64,000 nt of DNA from Neoarius graeffei. Lineage: Eukaryota > Chordata > Actinopteri > Siluriformes > Ariidae. The translations under genes were made by a program, and so were the position numbers. The notes below the pieces were generated by a model that worked only from the letters and a program-made list of their open reading frames with translations, made no database searches and was not told the origin of the DNA. Positions 58,701-64,000 of this stretch are shown here, piece by piece (positions within the stretch are counted from its first letter, which is position 1; each line of letters starts with the position of its first letter). The stretch is from contig NC_083577.1 of NCBI RefSeq assembly GCF_027579695.1, positions 66,906,241-66,970,240 on the forward strand. Reading direction: 5' to 3'.

Positions 58701-61700
58701 TCCATCCATCCATCCATCCATTATCTGTAGCCGCTTATCCTGTCTTACAGGGTCGCAGGCAAGCTGGAGCCTATCCCAGCCGACTATGGGTGAGAGGCGG
58801 GGTACACCCGGGACAAGTCATCAGGTCATCACAGGGCTATGCTAGGCTAGCATTGTGAAATTGCATGTTTAAATCGTCACACGTTTGAATTAAACTATTT
58901 GGAGTTATATGGTATCTCAGGTCGACTTGTGGTTTTAGGCACTTCAAGAATTTTCTATACAAATTGACAAAATAATAGTATCAAAGGCTGAAGGCAGATT
59001 TGGTGCAGTTATACGATATTAGTGGAGCTCCCCAGGAGCAAAGCGCATGGAGCGGAGCTCCATATTTAAGAGAATATGGTCATGCATCAACCTGACTTTT
59101 AATGGTTTTTGCGTTCATATGATGTTCACATGTACGAATGACAGATGTGTACCACCACAGGGAACCTGATCGTAAGTGCAAGGCAATGTATCTCAAACAC
59201 TTGACCACTGAACAACAAAATTTGTATCTTTATTTACATACAGTGGTGCTTGAAAGTTTGTGAACCCTTTAGAATTTTCTATATTTCTGCATAAATATGA
59301 CCTAAAATATCATCAGGTTTTCATACAAGTCCTAAAAGTAGATAAAGAGAACCCAGTTAAACAAATGAGACAAAAATATTATACTTGGTCATTTATTTAT
59401 TGAGGAAAATGATCCAATATTACATATCTGTGAGTGGCAAAAGTATGTGAACCTCTAGGATTAGCACTTAATTTGAAGGTGAAATTAGAGTCAGGTGTCT
59501 TCAATCAATGGGATGACAATCAGGTGTGAGTGGGCACCCTGTTTTATTTAAAGAACAGGGATCTATCAAAGTCTGATCTTCACAACACATGTTTGTGGAA
59601 GTGTACCATGACACGAACAAAGGAGATTTCTGAGGACCTCAGAAAAAGCGTTGTTGATGCTCATCAGGCTGAAAAAGGTTACAAAACCATCTCTAAAGAG
59701 TTTGGACTCCACCAATCCACAGTCAGACAGATTGTGTACAAATGGAGGAAATTCAAGACCATTGTTACCCTCCCCAGGAGTGGTTGACCCACAAAGATCA
59801 CTCCAAGAGCAAGGCGTGTAATAGTTGGTGAGGTCACAAAGGACCCCAGGGTAACTTCTAAGCAACTGAAGGCCTCTCTCACATTGGCTAATGTTAATGT
59901 TCATGAGTCCACCACCAGGAGAACACTGAACAACAATGGTGTGCATGGCAGGGTTGCAAGGAGAAAGTCACTGCTCTCCAAAAAGAGCATTGCTGCTCAT
60001 CTGCAGTTTGCTAAAGATCATGTGGACAAGCCAGAAGGCTATTGGAAAAATGTTTTGTGGATGGATGAGACCAAAATAGAACTTTTTGGTTTAAATGAGA
60101 AGCGTTGTATTTGGAGAAAGGAAAAGACTGCATTCCAGCATAAGAACCTTATCCCATCTGTGAAACATGGTGGTGGTAGTATCATGGTTTGGGCCTGCTT
60201 TGCTGCATCTGGGCCAGGACGGCTTGCCATCATTGATGGAACAATGAATTCTGAATTATACCAGCAAATTCTAAAGAGAAAATGTCAGGACATCTGTCCA
60301 TGAACTGAATCTCAAGAGAAGGTGGGTCATGCAGCAAGACAACGACCCTAAGCACACAAGTCGTTCTACCAAAGAATGGTTAAAGAAGAATAAAGTTAAT
60401 GTTTTGGAATGGCCAAGTCAAAGTCCTGACCTTAATCCAATCAAAATGTTGTGGAAGGACCTGAAGCGAACAGTTCATGTGAGGCAACCCACCAACATCC
60501 CAGAGTTGAAGCTGTTCTGTATGGAGGAATGGGCTAAAATTCCTCCAAGCCGGTGTGCAGGACTGATCAACAGTTAGCAGAAACATTTAGTTGCAGTTAT
60601 TGCTGCACAAGGGGGTCACACCAGATACTGAAAGCAAAGGTTCACATACTTTTGCCACTCACAGATATGTAATATTGGATCATTTTTCTCAATCAATAAA
60701 TGACCAAGTATAATATTCTTTGTCTCATTTGTTTAACTGGGTTCTCTTTATCTACTTTTAGGACTTGTGTGAAAATCTGATGATGCTTTAGATCATATTT
60801 ATGCAGAAATATAGAAAATTCTAAAGGGTTCACAAACTTTCAAGCACCACTGTAAGATAGATGGGTTTTTATCCAGTACTTATTTTTAATTTGCTTTTTG
60901 CTTTTTTTTTAAATAACAAAGGATTATTTACTAACACTGAAGCAGCCCTTGGTATTAAGAACAACAGCAGAGAGTCTCTGATAAGTGCATATGAGTTTTA
61001 TTCCTCTTGAACATGAGTATAGCATCAAACACTGGACCTCAAACACCATACACTGTACACCGAGCACCATGAGTTTTCATGGTGCTCACTGTACGGTGCT
61101 CATTGTACGGTGTTTGAGGTCCAGTAGAAAACAAAACAAAAATAATTAACATAACATGGTTGTAAACAAATGCACAATTTTGCAGAGTAATGTTTACAGA
61201 CTATGCTCTGAACATTACACACCTTGCTCTGCTCAACCAAGCATGCAAACCTCTACAAGTTAGCCAAACGTGCACAATTAGCCTCTGTGCTCAAAGTCTT
61301 GTGCTAAACCACAGTTCAACCAATGCACCAAACACAAACAAAACACACTCAATAACAGCGCACACAAACTTTACATTGTGCATGAATGACATATCAAGAT
61401 GACGGACAGCGAAGCTTTATAACATACCACACTGAACCTCTGACTAAGGCGCATGGTGAATATAAACACAGCAGCAAGCATCTATAGCATAACGAATACT
61501 GCTTCCTGGGCTGACAGCTCCGCCCGTAACGTGAATAATGAATGACAGCTCTGGCAGCCACTTAGAAACACATTTTACACTCATCAGGAACTCCGCTTTT
61601 AGGCAGTGCCTAAATATATAAATTATAATTTTAGTTTAGTTTAGATTATATATCAAATTATGTTTAATCTCCTATGGGCTTTTTCTGCTATCTTATAAAA

Positions 61701-63617
61701 CTCTTTATGTACAAATGGTGTTGCTAAGACAAAGAATCTTGAGTTCAGAGAGTGATGAACACTTTTCATAATGCTGAACTGGTAGATATAAAAATATGTT
61801 ATTTGTTAGGAAGATTAGATCCATACTGAGGAAGTAAACCTTAGACACCAAACATACACTATATTGCCAAAAGTATTAGCTCACCTGCCTTGACTCACAT
61901 ATGAGCTTAAGTGACATCCCATTCCTAATCCATAGGGTTCAAAATGACGTTGGTCCACCCTTTGCAGCTAGAACAGCTTCAACTCTTCTGGGAAGGCTGT
62001 CCACAAGGTTTAGGAGTGTGTTTATGAGAATTTTTGACCATTCTTCCAGAAGCGCATTTGTGAGGTCACACACTGATGTTGGACGAGAAGGCCTGGCTCT
62101 CAGTCTCCGCTCTAATTCATCCCAAAGGTGTTCTATCGGGTTGAGGTCAGGACTCTGTGCAGGCCAGTCAAGTTCATCCACACCAGACTCTGTCATCCAT
62201 GTCTTTATGGACCTTGCTTTGTGCACTGGTGCACAGTCATGTTGGGAGAGGAAGGGGCCAGCTCCAAATTGTAAAAACAGTCTGCATGCCTAGGTGCTTG
62301 ATTTTATACACCTGTGGCCATGGAAGTGATTGGAACACCTGATTCCGATAATTTGGATAGGTGAGCAAATACTTTTGGCAATATAGTTTATCTTGATTGT
62401 CTGAGTACATTTGAAGTCATCAGAAAATTGTAAAAATGGAGAATTGTAAATTGGAAAATTTTTATTTTAGGCCAGACTATTATTTTAATACTCTATAATG
62501 CTATATATTTAAACAATCTATAACATACATCTTGCATTATACATTATTGCTTATCAAGGTGACAATAAAATGTTCTGTATTGCACTTTTTTTGCAATCAG
62601 AACACTAGTATAAACTAGCGTTGTAGTACTCGAGACCGGTCTCAAGACCACTTTTTGAAGGTCTTGGTCTCATCTCAGAATCAACCGCATTTTTACTCGG
62701 TCTTGTCTCGGTCATGGAGGACTCGCGATTTTATTTCAAGACCAGAGAAGAGATTTCACGAAATTGACTGTGCATTGTCTGATTTATTTGTTAACATCTT
62801 TACTGGGACTGGATGTAAAAATTTCCTGCTTAAAATGCGACCAGGGCGGCATGGTGGTGTAGTGGTTAGCGCTGTCGCTTCACAGCAAGAAGGTCCGGGT
62901 TCGAGCCCTGTGGGCGGCGAGGGCCTTTCTGTGCGGAGTTTGCATGTTTTCCCCGTGTCCGCGTGGGTTTCCTCCGGGTGCTCCGGTTTCCCCCACAGTC
63001 CAAAGATATGCAGGTTAGGTTAACTGGTGACTCTAAATTGACCGTAGGTGTGAATGTGAGTGTGAATGGTTGTCTGTGTCTATGTGTCAGCCCTGTGATG
63101 ACCCGGCGACTTGTCCAGGGTGTACCCCACCTTTCGCCCGTAGTCAGCTGGGATAGGCTGCAGCTTGCCTGCGACCCTGTAGGACAGGATAAAGCGGCTA
63201 CAGATAATGAGATGAGATGAGAAAATGCGACCAATAATGTGACTCATTGCTAATTTGAAATATTTCTTCCTGTTAAGAGCCGTCACCCCACTCTGCCCCC
63301 TCACCCCCTCAAAGTCTTGATCCTGTTTTAGTCTCGATACACTTTGATCTTGGTTATGACTTGGTCTCAGTTTTGGTGATCTTGACTACAACACTAGTAT
63401 AAAACTAGAAGCAGATGCATGCGCTGTAAATTCAAATACCCTTACATGTCCTCATACATTAAATTTCTCAAAAAAATGTATTCTAAAACTAAATGAAGTC
63501 ATCTTGGTAATATTTTGTGCCATGTTTGCGTTTGGGTGTGTGTACAGGTGTTGGGAGACAAGAAGCAGAGGCTGGATCTGGTGGATTCTTAGAGTTCCTA
63601 TAATCCTGTTCATTACT
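41186..63617 (+). CDS. ghrhr-like: Class B1 receptor gene, GHRHR-like (nine exons, 3' end beyond window)
   Basis: Secretin-family G-protein-coupled receptor of the plasma membrane. By family, it binds a peptide hormone through its extracellular domain and signals mainly via Gs and cAMP. Exons: 41186-41245, 48324-48432, 49683-49787, 50418-50524, 55351-55460, 55555-55687, 55864-56017, 57126-57186, 63548-63617. All junctions are GT-AG and phases match throughout with no internal stop. The product has a signal peptide, seven ectodomain cysteines, TM1-TM4 and the start of TM5, including the TM3/ECL2 disulfide pair (LGCK, CWET). Words such as [26 protein letters not shown] and [14 protein letters not shown] sit closest to GHRHR among secretin, VIP, PACAP and GHRH receptors. 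The subtype is inferred from memory of those proteins. TM6, TM7 and the tail lie past 64000. Confidence 0.9.
41406..41548. repeat. Direct duplication, left copy (143 bp)
   Basis: From AAGTTTACATGCTGTAATTC to GGCTTTAGATTA. It is repeated at 42571-42723. Each copy is followed directly by a V-SINE head. Confidence 0.88.
41554..42209. repeat. 656-bp near-perfect palindrome built of alternating 62-bp repeats
   Basis: The termini TGTTCTGAAATTTC and GAAATTTCAGAACA begin two arms of about 300 bp that are almost exact complements. Inside the arms a roughly 62-bp unit alternates between two variants (TGTGTTCAGGGTGGTAGCAA and CATYTTTTAGGTGGTAGCAC). Four units lie on the left and three, inverted, on the right, so the centre is asymmetric. 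It is flanked by GCGG on both sides (41550-41553, 42210-42213) and sits inside the head of a V-SINE. It resembles a foldback DNA element. Open frames across it are by-products. Confidence 0.9.
42210..42570 (+). mobile_element. V-SINE carrying the palindrome in its head
   Basis: A box TGGTGTAGTGG, B box GGTTCGAGCCC, V-domain and tail (GCTAGAGATAATGAGATG). The first bases of the SINE (GGCGG) appear to be at 41549-41553, left of the palindrome, which therefore inserted after them. Confidence 0.9.
42571..42723. repeat. Direct duplication, right copy (153 bp)
   Basis: About 90% identical to 41406-41548, with a small insertion (TGTCTGCT) near 42600. Confidence 0.88.
42724..43034 (+). mobile_element. 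V-SINE with internal deletions
   Basis: A and B boxes intact; part of the V-domain (the CCGGTTTCC segment) is missing. Tail GATAAGCGGCTACAGATAAT then GGATGG. Flanked by TTTAGATTA (42715-42723 and 43035-43043). Confidence 0.9.
43035..43832. other. Intron 1 sequence, no repeat recognised
   Basis: AT-rich intronic DNA with A-runs near 43530 and 43810. No exon seen. Confidence 0.5.
44201..45403 (+). pseudogene. Tc1-like transposase (family 3), broken
   Basis: ATG at 44201 starts [23 protein letters not shown] regions follow ([19 protein letters not shown]). An 8-bp deletion near 44649 shifts the frame and removes the first catalytic Asp: the usual [11 protein letters not shown] reads only ETKIELFG. 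The second Asp ([11 protein letters not shown]) and the Glu ([12 protein letters not shown]) remain. A SINE inserted at 45088 separates the C-terminal [20 protein letters not shown] part. Confidence 0.92.
45088..45263 (+). mobile_element. tRNA-derived SINE, second family, with poly-A tail
   Basis: The head resembles a tRNA with A box TGGCTCAGGTGG and B box GGTTCGATTCT. A short pyrimidine-rich body and a poly-A tail follow. A perfect 15-bp target duplication AAAACATCACTGCTC flanks it (45073-45087, 45264-45278). It shares no V-domain with the other SINEs. A poly-A tail suggests an L1-like partner rather than the RTE LINE. Confidence 0.9.
45638..45995 (+). mobile_element. V-SINE, plus strand
   Basis: Full-length copy with A and B boxes and V-domain. 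Target duplication ATATATAACAG (45627-45637 and 45996-46006). It landed in the TA-rich flank of the family-3 Tc1. Confidence 0.94.
46007..46627. other. Intron 1 sequence, no gene seen
   Basis: T-rich intronic DNA; no repeat family recognised. Confidence 0.5.
46628..48244 (+). mobile_element. Tc1-like transposon, copy B (family 1)
   Basis: TA-flanked, termini CAGTGGTGCTTGAAAGTTTG and complement, inverted repeats of about 220 bp with inner and outer direct repeats. It ends 79 bp before exon 2 of the receptor. Confidence 0.94.
47000..48022 (+). pseudogene. Tc1 transposase, copy B (two nonsense codons)
   Basis: 341-codon frame from [13 protein letters not shown] to GGHTRY and stop TGA, the full family length. 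It is interrupted by TGA at about 47135 (Trp in YKWRKF of other copies) and TGA at about 47657 (Arg after ELYQ). No frameshift. The catalytic Asp ([12 protein letters not shown]), Asp ([10 protein letters not shown]) and Glu ([10 protein letters not shown]) are all present. Confidence 0.94.
48324..48432 (+). CDS. ghrhr-like: Receptor exon 2: start of the extracellular domain
   Basis: Reads [20 protein letters not shown] then [16 protein letters not shown], phase 0 in and phase 1 out. It contains the first two ectodomain cysteines (LEC, ENC) and two N-glycosylation sites (NIT, NST). The acceptor is preceded by a TG repeat (TTTGTGTGTGTGTAG) instead of a pyrimidine tract. Donor CAG/GTGATT. Confidence 0.9.
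49683..49787 (+). CDS. ghrhr-like: Receptor exon 3: WDD/CWP part of the hormone-binding domain
   Basis: Reads [18 protein letters not shown] then [16 protein letters not shown]. The hallmark CW-P motif and the CP cysteine of family B1 ectodomains are present. Two donors keep the phase: GTAGTG after 49787 (chosen, as it restores the usual spacing to the next cysteine) and GTTGGT after 49778, which would omit three residues. Confidence 0.9.
49830..50383. mobile_element. Complete Tc1-type MITE filling intron 3
   Basis: TA-bounded inverted ends: CAATACCAAATAAAGTTCGG on the left and GTTTGACTGGTACTG on the right. Subterminal AATTCAATGGTTGTTCTTTA pairs with the TACAGAAAAACATATGAATG region. About 550 bp, non-coding. 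The right end is 34 bp from the acceptor of exon 4. Confidence 0.82.
50418..50524 (+). CDS. ghrhr-like: Receptor exon 4: end of the extracellular domain
   Basis: Reads [19 protein letters not shown] then [16 protein letters not shown], phase 1 in and phase 0 out. RNCTxxGWS and PPYxxACG are the family B1 signature for the last two ectodomain cysteines. The exon is short and was identified by phase and motif. The acceptor (CCATATGAATAG) has a poor pyrimidine tract; donor ATG/GTATGG. Confidence 0.9.
50764..51050. mobile_element. Old SINE relic with a long CA expansion
   Basis: CCCTGGATGTGATGCCCGTC, a (CA)n tract (about 50889-50952), then GGGCCAATTTAGAATAGCCA and GGAGGTGGGAGGAAACTAGA, the degenerate fish SINE core. 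Confidence 0.7.
51314..51533. mobile_element. Mariner/Tc1 family-2-like remnant
   Basis: It is bounded by GTCCCAACTTTTTTGAAAC and GTCCCAACTTTTTTGGAATC, both like the right end of the family-2 Tc1 at 29341. Both are in the same orientation, so this is a rearranged remnant. Confidence 0.6.
51583..51620. repeat. (CA)n microsatellite
   Basis: About 18 CA units, seen directly. Confidence 0.95.
51623..51695. repeat. 73-bp hairpin MITE between two CA tracts
   Basis: GGTGTCCCAAAAAATGTACT and its near complement (AGTACATTATTTTGGGACACC type) form arms of about 24 bp around a short AT loop. Confidence 0.8.
51702..51762. repeat. (CA)n microsatellite
   Basis: About 30 CA units, seen directly. Confidence 0.95.
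52191..53804 (-). mobile_element. Tc1-like transposon, copy C (family 1, best preserved)
   Basis: TA-flanked with the family-1 termini at both ends and full-length inverted repeats. The transposase runs on the minus strand. It lies in intron 4 of the receptor, antisense to it. Confidence 0.95.
52413..53435 (-). pseudogene. Tc1 transposase, copy C: full length with one nonsense codon
   Basis: 341-codon frame on the minus strand from [20 protein letters not shown] to GGHTRY. There is no frameshift; the only break is a TGA at 52985-52983 replacing the Trp just before the first catalytic Asp (TDETKIELF). The second Asp ([10 protein letters not shown]) and the Glu ([10 protein letters not shown]) are present. 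The paired-like DNA-binding half ([19 protein letters not shown]) is intact. Confidence 0.95.
53805..55325. other. Intron 4 sequence, no gene seen
   Basis: AT-rich intron without a recognised transposon or exon. Confidence 0.5.
55351..55460 (+). CDS. ghrhr-like: Receptor exon 5: TM1
   Basis: Reads [20 protein letters not shown] then [16 protein letters not shown], phase 0 in and phase 2 out. Its hydrophobic stretch is TM1. The acceptor follows an uninterrupted (TG)n tract (55325-55348) ending in TAG. Donor CAG/GTACAG. The ATG at its start is internal to the protein. Confidence 0.95.
55555..55687 (+). CDS. ghrhr-like: Receptor exon 6: ICL1, TM2 and ECL1
   Basis: Reads [20 protein letters not shown] then [20 protein letters not shown]. 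[12 protein letters not shown] is the most conserved intracellular-loop-1/TM2 motif of class B1 receptors. The upstream intron is only 94 bp. Immediately after the donor (CCG/GTACAC) a CA microsatellite begins. Confidence 0.97.
55690..55729. repeat. (CA)n microsatellite at the intron 6 donor
   Basis: About 20 CA units starting two bases into the intron. Confidence 0.95.
55864..56017 (+). CDS. ghrhr-like: Receptor exon 7: TM3 to TM4
   Basis: Reads [20 protein letters not shown] then [18 protein letters not shown] and ends WYISFGWG. It contains the TM3 cysteine of the conserved disulfide and the NYSWLLVEG motif. In most relatives VEG is followed by Leu or Val; here it is His (VEGHYLHSL). Phase 0 in and 1 out. 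Confidence 0.97.
56106..56470 (-). mobile_element. Old V-SINE relic, minus strand
   Basis: ATTTAGAGTAGCTAATTCACC, GGGAGGAAACTGGAGAATCC and AGGAAACCCACATGGACATG mark the V-domain in reverse. The head and tail have decayed. Confidence 0.75.
57126..57186 (+). CDS. ghrhr-like: Receptor exon 8: TM4 and start of ECL2
   Basis: Reads [20 protein letters not shown], continuing the GWG of exon 7 (GWGTPM). Phase 1 in and phase 2 out. Acceptor TTTTTACTCAG, donor GAGGG/GTGTGT. Confidence 0.95.
57350..58062 (-). mobile_element. Degenerate TIR element (hAT-like?) with a protein relic
   Basis: Inverted ends ACATGTCAACCT and AGGTTGACATGT with subterminal AATCCGTAT-type words on both sides, flanked by TTTGCAT/ATGCATTT. 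A minus-strand frame (57573-57794) encodes an unrecognised cysteine-bearing segment. Confidence 0.6.
57573..57794 (-). pseudogene. Unrecognised relic protein in the TIR element
   Basis: A 73-codon frame includes [19 protein letters not shown], then [20 protein letters not shown], and ends VMEYNSEH. The spacing of the cysteines hints at a metal-binding or transposase N-terminal domain, but I cannot assign a family. It probably is a transposon-encoded fragment, because it lies between the inverted ends. Confidence 0.4.
58689..58837 (-). mobile_element. V-SINE, 5'-truncated with target duplication
   Basis: Reverse copy containing only the tail and tail-proximal body (CCATCCATC repeat, TCTGTAGCCGCTTATCC, GCAGGCAAGCTGGAGCC). 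Flanked by TATGCTAGGCTA (58677-58688 and 58838-58849). Truncation at the 5' side with intact duplication indicates incomplete target-primed reverse transcription. Confidence 0.93.
59239..60854 (+). mobile_element. Tc1-like transposon, copy D (family 1)
   Basis: TA-flanked with CAGTGGTGCTTGAAAGTTTG and complement at the ends. In intron 8 of the receptor, sense orientation. Confidence 0.95.
59608..60631 (+). pseudogene. Tc1 transposase, copy D, broken
   Basis: [20 protein letters not shown] start. TGA near 59786 (Arg of RSGRP in other copies), one inserted base near 60275 (AAGAGAAAATG) shifting the frame, and TAG near 60576. The catalytic Asp ([12 protein letters not shown]), Asp ([10 protein letters not shown]) and Glu region can be read; the motif before the last Glu-containing segment reads [10 protein letters not shown], so the catalytic Glu is replaced by Lys. 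Confidence 0.94.
60855..61854. other. Intron 8 sequence
   Basis: No gene. It contains an imperfect hairpin at 61034-61122; the reading frames at 61190-61402 have no domain. Confidence 0.5.
61034..61122. repeat. Imperfect inverted repeat
   Basis: GGACCTCAAACACCATACAC and GTACGGTGTTTGAGGTCC form the arms, with GAGCACCATGA and TCATGGTGCTC inside. A small GTACGGTGCTCA duplication lies in the right arm. Confidence 0.8.
61855..62390 (-). mobile_element. Internally deleted Tc1-like element (family 4)
   Basis: TA-bounded inverted ends ACTATATTGCCAAAAGTATT and ACTTTTGGCAATATAG. Only 536 bp remain, mainly the 3' third of a transposase on the minus strand. Confidence 0.88.
61939..62250 (-). pseudogene. 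Tc1-like transposase C-terminal fragment (family 4)
   Basis: Minus-strand frame with [17 protein letters not shown] (second catalytic Asp), [20 protein letters not shown] (catalytic Glu) and the tail [15 protein letters not shown]. The N-terminal DNA-binding half and the first Asp are deleted. Confidence 0.9.
62612..63410. mobile_element. TIR element (hAT-like MITE) split by a SINE
   Basis: Ends CTAGCGTTGTAGTACTCGAG and ACTACAACACTAG are inverted. Subterminal repeats of AAGACCA/TGGTCTC words follow. The two halves (62612-62843 and 63234-63410) are separated by a V-SINE and its target duplication. Confidence 0.75.
62844..63221 (+). mobile_element. V-SINE, plus strand
   Basis: Full-length copy with A box TGGTGTAGTGG, B box GGTTCGAGCCC, V-domain and tail GATAATGAGATGAGATGAG. 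Target duplication AAAATGCGACCA (62832-62843 and 63222-63233). Confidence 0.95.
63548..63617 (+). CDS. ghrhr-like: Receptor exon 9: ECL2 and start of TM5 (last exon in window)
   Basis: Reads [20 protein letters not shown] then FIT. The CW is the conserved ECL2 cysteine that pairs with TM3, and WWILRVPI matches the WWIIxxPI of relatives. Phase 2 in and phase 0 out, donor ACT/GTAAGC. Further exons (rest of TM5 to the tail) must lie beyond the window. Confidence 0.95.
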
Positions 63618-64000
63618 GTAAGCATAATACAGATGCACACTTTCCCCAAATCATAAAACTCTTATCTGTCATCTGCATAGACAGAAAGCATCTGTATCTA
63701 CCATCACTATAATTACTATACTTCATATCTATATAATACTGTATTATTGTTATTTTGATTTGATTTTGATGATTGTTTACGTGTTCGAAATAAACTAACA
63801 ATGAATAAATAAATAGAAAACAAGAAAAGCAAAACAGCATTTACAACAAGAAAACGTAAAAAGCCACTAAATTAGAAAATAAACCATAAATAATATAGGT
63901 AATAATAATATAATATCAAAATCAAAACAAAAGAAAACAAAACAAAAATACAAACAAGGACGCACGAAGCAATGTTGAGTTTACATGTCCGAAAAGGAGT
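63618..64000. other. Intron 9, start
   Basis: AT-rich intron, A-rich toward the window edge. No further exon seen. Confidence 0.5.

Noticed and set aside
61190-61402. 70-codon plus-strand frame
   Set aside because: No splice phase compatible with the receptor and no family motif; intron 8.

Overview
The window is vertebrate nuclear DNA, almost certainly from a teleost fish. The evidence is a split class B1 (secretin-family) receptor gene with vertebrate-type exons, several families of Tc1-like transposons, DANA/Mermaid-like V-SINEs, a fish-type RTE LINE, a Ty3/Gypsy chromovirus, hAT and piggyBac-like remnants, and many GATA, CA and GA microsatellites. There are no operons, CRISPR arrays or other prokaryotic features. 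The species cannot be fixed from sequence alone.

Host genes. (1) The main gene is on the plus strand from about 41.19 kb past the right edge. Nine exons in matching phase encode a signal peptide, a seven-cysteine extracellular domain and TM1 to the start of TM5 of a receptor that looks most like growth-hormone-releasing-hormone receptor (GHRHR) or a close relative. The C-terminal exons lie outside the window. (2) A probable minus-strand gene starts near 11.6 kb: a GC-rich untranslated first exon, then an exon at 10871-10963 with a start codon, and it presumably runs leftward. Its product is not recognised. (3) At 38.67-39.22 kb lies a decayed fragment of a SWIM zinc-finger (YqaJ-associated) gene with two compensating frameshifts.

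Layout. 1-4.3 kb: single-copy-looking DNA, a piggyBac-like element, a TIR element and a 383-bp tandem duplication. 4.5-6.5 kb: Tc1 copy A with a SINE inside. 9.3-10.4 kb: a roughly 345-bp unit repeated three times, each with a GATA tract. 12.0-13.0 kb: a roughly 305-bp unit, carrying a SINE piece, repeated three times. 13.5-16.8 kb: a four-level nest (hAT-like MITE, hAT, hAT5-like element, SINE). 17.2-22.05 kb: a complete but dead Gypsy element with 5-bp target duplications. 23.5-25.8 kb: old SINEs and a hAT relic. 26.9-29.3 kb: a tandem repeat and a second Tc1 family. 30.3-33.3 kb: foldback and mariner-like MITEs, and a SINE split by an unfamiliar 1.48-kb TIR element. 33.6-37.0 kb: a full-length but mutated 3.36-kb RTE-like LINE with target duplications. 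From 41 kb on, the receptor introns hold a 656-bp palindrome, six V-SINE insertions, four full or internally deleted Tc1 elements, a tRNA-type SINE and several MITEs.

How it fits together. Only the receptor and the 11-kb promoter/exon pair look like working host genes. No open, complete transposase or reverse transcriptase remains; Tc1 copy C is closest, with a single nonsense codon. The LINE and the V-SINEs share a 3' tail, which suggests that this LINE type mobilised the SINEs. I see no novel multi-gene system. The most unusual structures are the palindrome at 41554-42209, the TIR element at 31672-33149 and the microsatellite-type splice sites of the receptor.
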